A DNA stretch of 64,000 nucleotides, taken from contig JAFQIL010000037.1 of NCBI GenBank assembly GCA_017397565.1, positions 24,148 through 88,147 of the forward strand, read 5' to 3'. A model generated the notes under the pieces. The model was given only the letters and a program-made list of their open reading frames with translations, was not told the DNA's origin and made no database searches. How positions within the stretch are numbered: position 1 is the first letter of the stretch; each line of letters begins with the position of its first letter. The stretch is from Oscillospiraceae bacterium. GTDB lineage: Bacteria; Bacillota; Clostridia; Oscillospirales; Oscillospiraceae. The translations under genes were made by a program, and so were the position numbers. Positions 60,729-64,000 of the stretch are shown in pieces.

Positions 60729-62882
60729 ATGTTGAAGCGGACGATCTGTGTGTTGTTATCTGCCTGCCTGCTGATCAGTGCGGCCCCTTTGGCAGCCCGG
60801 GCAGAGGGCGAAGCAGAAGCTACGACACAAGCAACAGAAACGACTGCCCCTCCCACCGAAACAACGGCGCCGGAGACAACAGCACCGGAAACAACCCCTC
60901 CGGAAACAACACCACCACCTGTAGATGACTATACGGAAAACCTGACCCGTATGTCAGATAATGCCATTGCTCTTTTGAAGCAATATGAGGGCTTCAGCAA
61001 GTATCCGCACTGGGATGTATCCCAGTGGTCTGTTGGCTACGGTACAAGATGCCCCGGTGACAAGCTGGAGCAGTGGAAAGTCACCGGCATTACTGAGCGG
61101 GAAGCGGAAAGCTTGCTTAATGGCTTTGTTAACAATTTCGGTGCCAAGCTGGATGCGTTTATTGCAAAGTACAATCTGAACCTGAACCAATACCAGTATG
61201 ACGCGCTGATGCTCTTTACATACAACTGCGGTGCCGGCTGGATGAATCAAACCGGACTTTTGCAGACTGCCGTGATCACCGGCGCAAAGGGCAATGATTT
61301 TATCTATCCCTTTGTGCTTTGGTGCAAGGCAGACCGGGTATTCTCCAACGGCTTGATTGAACGCCGTCTGGCAGAAGCCAATCTTTATCTCAATGGCGTT
61401 TACGGCAGGAAACCCCCGAAGGATTACAGCTTTGTCCGTTTTGATGTCAATGGTGGCAAATCCGACTATGCGGTACAAGGCTTTGATGTGGATGAGCCTG
61501 TGCCCATTAAAGTTATCGCGGCAAAAACATATACAGCCAGCAACGGTGCTGTCTATGAGTTTGAAGGCTGGTATGACAAGCGGGTCGGTGGCAATAAGAT
61601 CGAGGTCTTGGATGCAAGCCGCGGCTATGCTACCTATCTGTATGCCCATTGGAAATTGATCAAAGAGGGAACCGGTCCTTCCGGTGGCAATGACCCTGGC
61701 AGTTCTACACTTGTGGATGTTGTTGTGACGGCCACCAGCTTGAATGTAAGATTGGGACCGGGAACGCAATATGATTACGCACCTCCCAAAGGCTATCCCA
61801 AAGGAACACAGCTGACAATTGTGGAAACCAAAAGTGACGGGTCGTTGCTGTGGGGCAGAGTGGCCAATACCGGTACACCCGGCTACTGGGTGGCTTTGGA
61901 GTATACTGATTATTATCAGGTGATCCAAAACCAACAGCAACCAACAACGCCTCCCACAACCCAGCCGCCTACTACCCAACCGACACAACCGCCTACCACC
62001 AAGCCTACCGAACCGCCCAGCACCTTCGGTACTTGGGTCGGCGTTGTCAAGCTCAGTGACCCCGGCTCCAAGCTGTATATTCGCAGCGAGCCGAGCACGA
62101 CCTCTACCCAACGCGGCCATTTGCTTCATGGCAACAAGGTAACCATTGTAGAGCGCAAAACCGTGAATAATGCGGAATGGGGAAGAATGGAAGCAGGCTG
62201 GATCTGCTTAAACTATGTGTCCTTTGATCCTGCGGATGTCAATCCGCCTACCCAGCCTACACCCACCCAACCGAAGCCCACGGAGCCTGCGCCTACCCAG
62301 CCTACACCTACTCAGCCGAAACCCACAGAACCAAAGCCCACAGAACCAAAACCCACAGAACCGAAACCCACGGAGCCGAAACCCACAGAACCGAAGCCTA
62401 CAGAGCCTGCACCCACAGATCCTACAGAGTCGGCTCCCACAGAGCCTTCCCACACGGATACCCCTGAAACGGTATTCCCTGACGGTGACGGCTATTGGAT
62501 CGGCGTCGTGAACACAGCCTTCTTGCCGATCCGCAGCGCTGCCGGTACGATCTATCCCATCGTTGGCTACTGTATGCGCAGTGACAGTCTGGAAGTCACT
62601 CGCTGCATTACCGTGGATGGTCAGCTCTGGGGCAGAGTAAATGGCGGATGGATCTGCCTTTCCTTTGTGACATTGGACGGAGAAGATGTTCTTTCAGGTC
62701 ACGGCTTTATGACGGTCAATACCTGCTCTTTGCGTGTCCGCAGCGGCGCTGGTGTGGAAAACACCATCGTAGCCTTCCTGTCCTATGGCGAAGTCATCGC
62801 CATCTATGACCGCCAGCAGGTCGGTTCCATAACCTGGGGACTGACTGACCTTGGCTGGGTCGATCTGAAATATTTGCAATAA
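60729..62882 (+). CDS. Secreted GH24 lysozyme with SH3 domains and Pro/Thr linkers
   Basis: 717 residues. A signal peptide (1-25) and a Thr/Pro linker precede the GH24 lysozyme (about 70-220; catalytic Glu87 in KQYEGF and Thr106 in VGYGT). One InlB-type repeat follows, then four bacterial SH3 modules separated by linkers. The largest linker is a KPTEP tandem array. It should cut peptidoglycan, bind cell walls and act at the host- or neighbour-facing surface. It starts after GGAAGGAGC. Confidence 0.9.
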   Translation: MLKRTICVLLSACLLISAAPLAARAEGEAEATTQATETTAPPTETTAPETTAPETTPPETTPPPVDDYTENLTRMSDNAIALLKQYEGFSKYPHWDVSQWSVGYGTRCPGDKLEQWKVTGITEREAESLLNGFVNNFGAKLDAFIAKYNLNLNQYQYDALMLFTYNCGAGWMNQTGLLQTAVITGAKGNDFIYPFVLWCKADRVFSNGLIERRLAEANLYLNGVYGRKPPKDYSFVRFDVNGGKSDYAVQGFDVDEPVPIKVIAAKTYTASNGAVYEFEGWYDKRVGGNKIEVLDASRGYATYLYAHWKLIKEGTGPSGGNDPGSSTLVDVVVTATSLNVRLGPGTQYDYAPPKGYPKGTQLTIVETKSDGSLLWGRVANTGTPGYWVALEYTDYYQVIQNQQQPTTPPTTQPPTTQPTQPPTTKPTEPPSTFGTWVGVVKLSDPGSKLYIRSEPSTTSTQRGHLLHGNKVTIVERKTVNNAEWGRMEAGWICLNYVSFDPADVNPPTQPTPTQPKPTEPAPTQPTPTQPKPTEPKPTEPKPTEPKPTEPKPTEPKPTEPAPTDPTESAPTEPSHTDTPETVFPDGDGYWIGVVNTAFLPIRSAAGTIYPIVGYCMRSDSLEVTRCITVDGQLWGRVNGGWICLSFVTLDGEDVLSGHGFMTVNTCSLRVRSGAGVENTIVAFLSYGEVIAIYDRQQVGSITWGLTDLGWVDLKYLQ
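62245..62440 (+). repeat. KPTEP-coding 15-bp tandem repeat
   Basis: In-frame repeats in the lysozyme gene, of the form cc(g/a)aa(a/g)cccacagaa. The highly uniform 15-bp units (KPTEP) suggest length variation between strains. Confidence 0.8.
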
Positions 62883-62887
62883 ATTTT

Positions 62888-62918
62888 AAGCACCGGGATC
62901 TTTACGACCCCGGTGCTT
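62888..62918 (+). terminator. Terminator after the lysozyme gene
   Basis: AAGCACCGGGATC with GACCCCGGTGCTT, then a weak T-rich tail. Confidence 0.7.
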
Positions 62919-63011
62919 ATCTTATATCCGGATTTATCACGAAATTATAAGCTTGCTGTATTTCAATCTGTTCGATAAATAAGAATTTAGCTAACAGTTT
63001 TGCGCCGCACC

Positions 63012-63084
63012 GAAGCCTCCCTCTGATGAGGGAGGTGGATTCGCCGCAAGGCGAAGACGGAGGGAGAGAATATTACCCCTCAGT
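63012..63084. repeat. Dispersed repeat, family C, copy 2
   Basis: GCCTCCCTCTGATGAGGGAG, TTCGCCGCAAGGCGAA and GACGGAGGGAGAG, related to the copy at 59251. No gene was seen in 62919-63161. Confidence 0.6.
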
Positions 63085-63161
63085 TATACTGTGCGCGTGA
63101 CAGATCTACAAATAAAGGGGGACTTAGTGCGTTTGCGATCAATTCTTATCTAATCATTGGC

Positions 63162-64000
63162 TTATTTGTACTTGCTGTATCCAACATACTCACTCTCGAT
63201 GTATTCTTTCCATTCCTTTACCAATTCGGCATAGGTTTTAGGTAAGGGATCGCCGTTCCCGTAAATGGAATTGATAACGGCTTCTTCCCCGTATTGTTTC
63301 ACCAGATACTGAACGAATGAAGAACCTGCTAAGTAATTCTTATTGGGATCATAAAAGCCGAAGTAATGCACAGCGACATTCTCTAATTCACGATAATCCT
63401 TTGCCATATCTATCGGTCTGTTTATGGCGTCTAAAAACTCGTGAATATACTTTAGTTCGGGTGTGTTAGGGGTATTGTTGTAATCTTGATTCAAAAATGG
63501 CATTCCGTAGAAATCATAATAGTAAGAAAAATACCTTGCGAATCCCTCAACCTTCCAACTTGCCATTGAGGTATTTGTCGTTGTGAGCGAGTGAATGTAT
63601 TCGTGCATTAAAGAATCAATATTATATAGATAAATGCGGTGAATTACAGTTTGGTAAAAAGAATATTTGGATGTGCTTATCGGGTTTGAGAATACAATAT
63701 CCAAATCATTATTATAATTGTCAAGATTAAATAAGTCTTGATACTGTTTCATCTGCTTCAGGTTTGTTTCAAAAAAAGCTTTGGTTTCAGCATAATTGGC
63801 GTGGAGAAAGCCATCAGTTATCAGCGGATTTTGCTCCGCACACATATCGACCCAATCTTTTCCGATATAGAATGTGCCGTAATCAGAGTAAACCAAATAA
63901 TCGTATTTTTTACCGCCATATCCATATTGAACTGCCGAGGGGGTATAAGATACTCCGTTTTCCGTATAGTATGCCGCAAGAGCATTTATTGATTTGGAAG
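63162..64000 (-). CDS. HExxH (gluzincin-like) metallopeptidase, partial at right edge
   Basis: 279 codons are visible and the frame continues past base 64000. LMHEYIHSLT is a zinc HExxH motif, and KVEGFARYFSYY some 20 residues on supplies a Glu ligand, as in gluzincin/MA-clan peptidases. ALAAYYTENGVSYTPSAV and the following strands precede it. No signal peptide is visible because the start is outside. The shape resembles the collagenase/DUF2268-like 'peptidase MA' groups. The stop is at 63162. Confidence 0.7.
   Translation of the reverse strand, partial: SKSINALAAYYTENGVSYTPSAVQYGYGGKKYDYLVYSDYGTFYIGKDWVDMCAEQNPLITDGFLHANYAETKAFFETNLKQMKQYQDLFNLDNYNNDLDIVFSNPISTSKYSFYQTVIHRIYLYNIDSLMHEYIHSLTTTNTSMASWKVEGFARYFSYYYDFYGMPFLNQDYNNTPNTPELKYIHEFLDAINRPIDMAKDYRELENVAVHYFGFYDPNKNYLAGSSFVQYLVKQYGEEAVINSIYGNGDPLPKTYAELVKEWKEYIESEYVGYSKYK

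Noticed and set aside
60954-62129. 391-codon frame antisense to the lysozyme
   Set aside because: Shadow of the repetitive lysozyme coding sequence, with no start signal.

Overview
The window looks like a chromosomal segment of an anaerobic, Gram-positive-type member of the Clostridia, most like the Oscillospiraceae/Ruminococcaceae. That placement is an inference from gene content, not from a marker gene. The signs are T-box leaders, HprK, an EF-G2-type GTPase, a c-di-GMP-I riboswitch, an LPxTG-like surface protein, many 4Fe-4S proteins, and good AGGAGG-type ribosome binding sites with TTGACA/TATAAT promoters. No rRNA, tRNA, CRISPR array, integrase or transposase was seen. Intergenic regions carry several dispersed palindromic or MITE-like repeats.

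Layout. (1) 1-5.8 kb: two divergent transcripts, each led by a T-box. The left one (specifier read as ATC, Ile) drives an XRE-cupin-acyl-CoA synthetase fusion that runs off the left edge. The right one (specifier read as CTG, Leu) drives a 2-isopropylmalate-synthase-like protein that has lost its metal ligands, then a TIM-barrel/acyl-CoA synthetase fusion. This is the best candidate for an undescribed system. (2) 5.9-17.2 kb: an amidohydrolase; a GH20 hexosaminidase divergent from an AraC regulator; a Crp/Fnr-type regulator with TPR and DUF4037-like genes, divergent from a zinc-ribbon/ferredoxin pair; a ROK protein; an ABC exporter. (3) 17.3-20 kb: a membrane-anchored PpiC foldase and a CofE-like protein. 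(4) 20-27 kb: a minus-strand cluster of a U32-like Fe-S protein, three QueG-like Fe-S paralogues, a small cupin and a TIM-barrel glycosidase-like protein, divergent from an AraC regulator across a promoter-bearing palindrome. (5) 27-38 kb: mostly housekeeping genes: EF-G2, GNAT, an ABC-2 exporter, an MFS transporter, an RsmF-like rRNA methyltransferase, murA, and divergent cysK/cysE.

(6) 38-48 kb: an amidohydrolase; a minus-strand operon of class III aminotransferase, SDR, a 24-codon small ORF and an HpcH/HpaI aldolase; a CotH/lamin-tail lipoprotein; and a sugar-phosphate operon (SorE-like dehydrogenase and PfkB kinase) divergent from a DeoR regulator. (7) 48-57 kb: a DUF4886-like protein and a very large REC/HD-GYP/PAS/GGDEF/GAF protein, then an unknown 139-residue protein and a c-di-GMP-I riboswitch in front of a vWA surface protein with InlB-type repeats. 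Together these look like a local cyclic-di-GMP surface circuit. (8) 57-64 kb: rpmB, hprK-rluA-like, mnmA, a secreted GH24 lysozyme with SH3 domains, and a partial HExxH metallopeptidase at the right edge.

CDS starts were chosen from visible ribosome binding sites and often differ from the longest open frame. Motif and domain assignments were made by eye; no database or structure search was possible.
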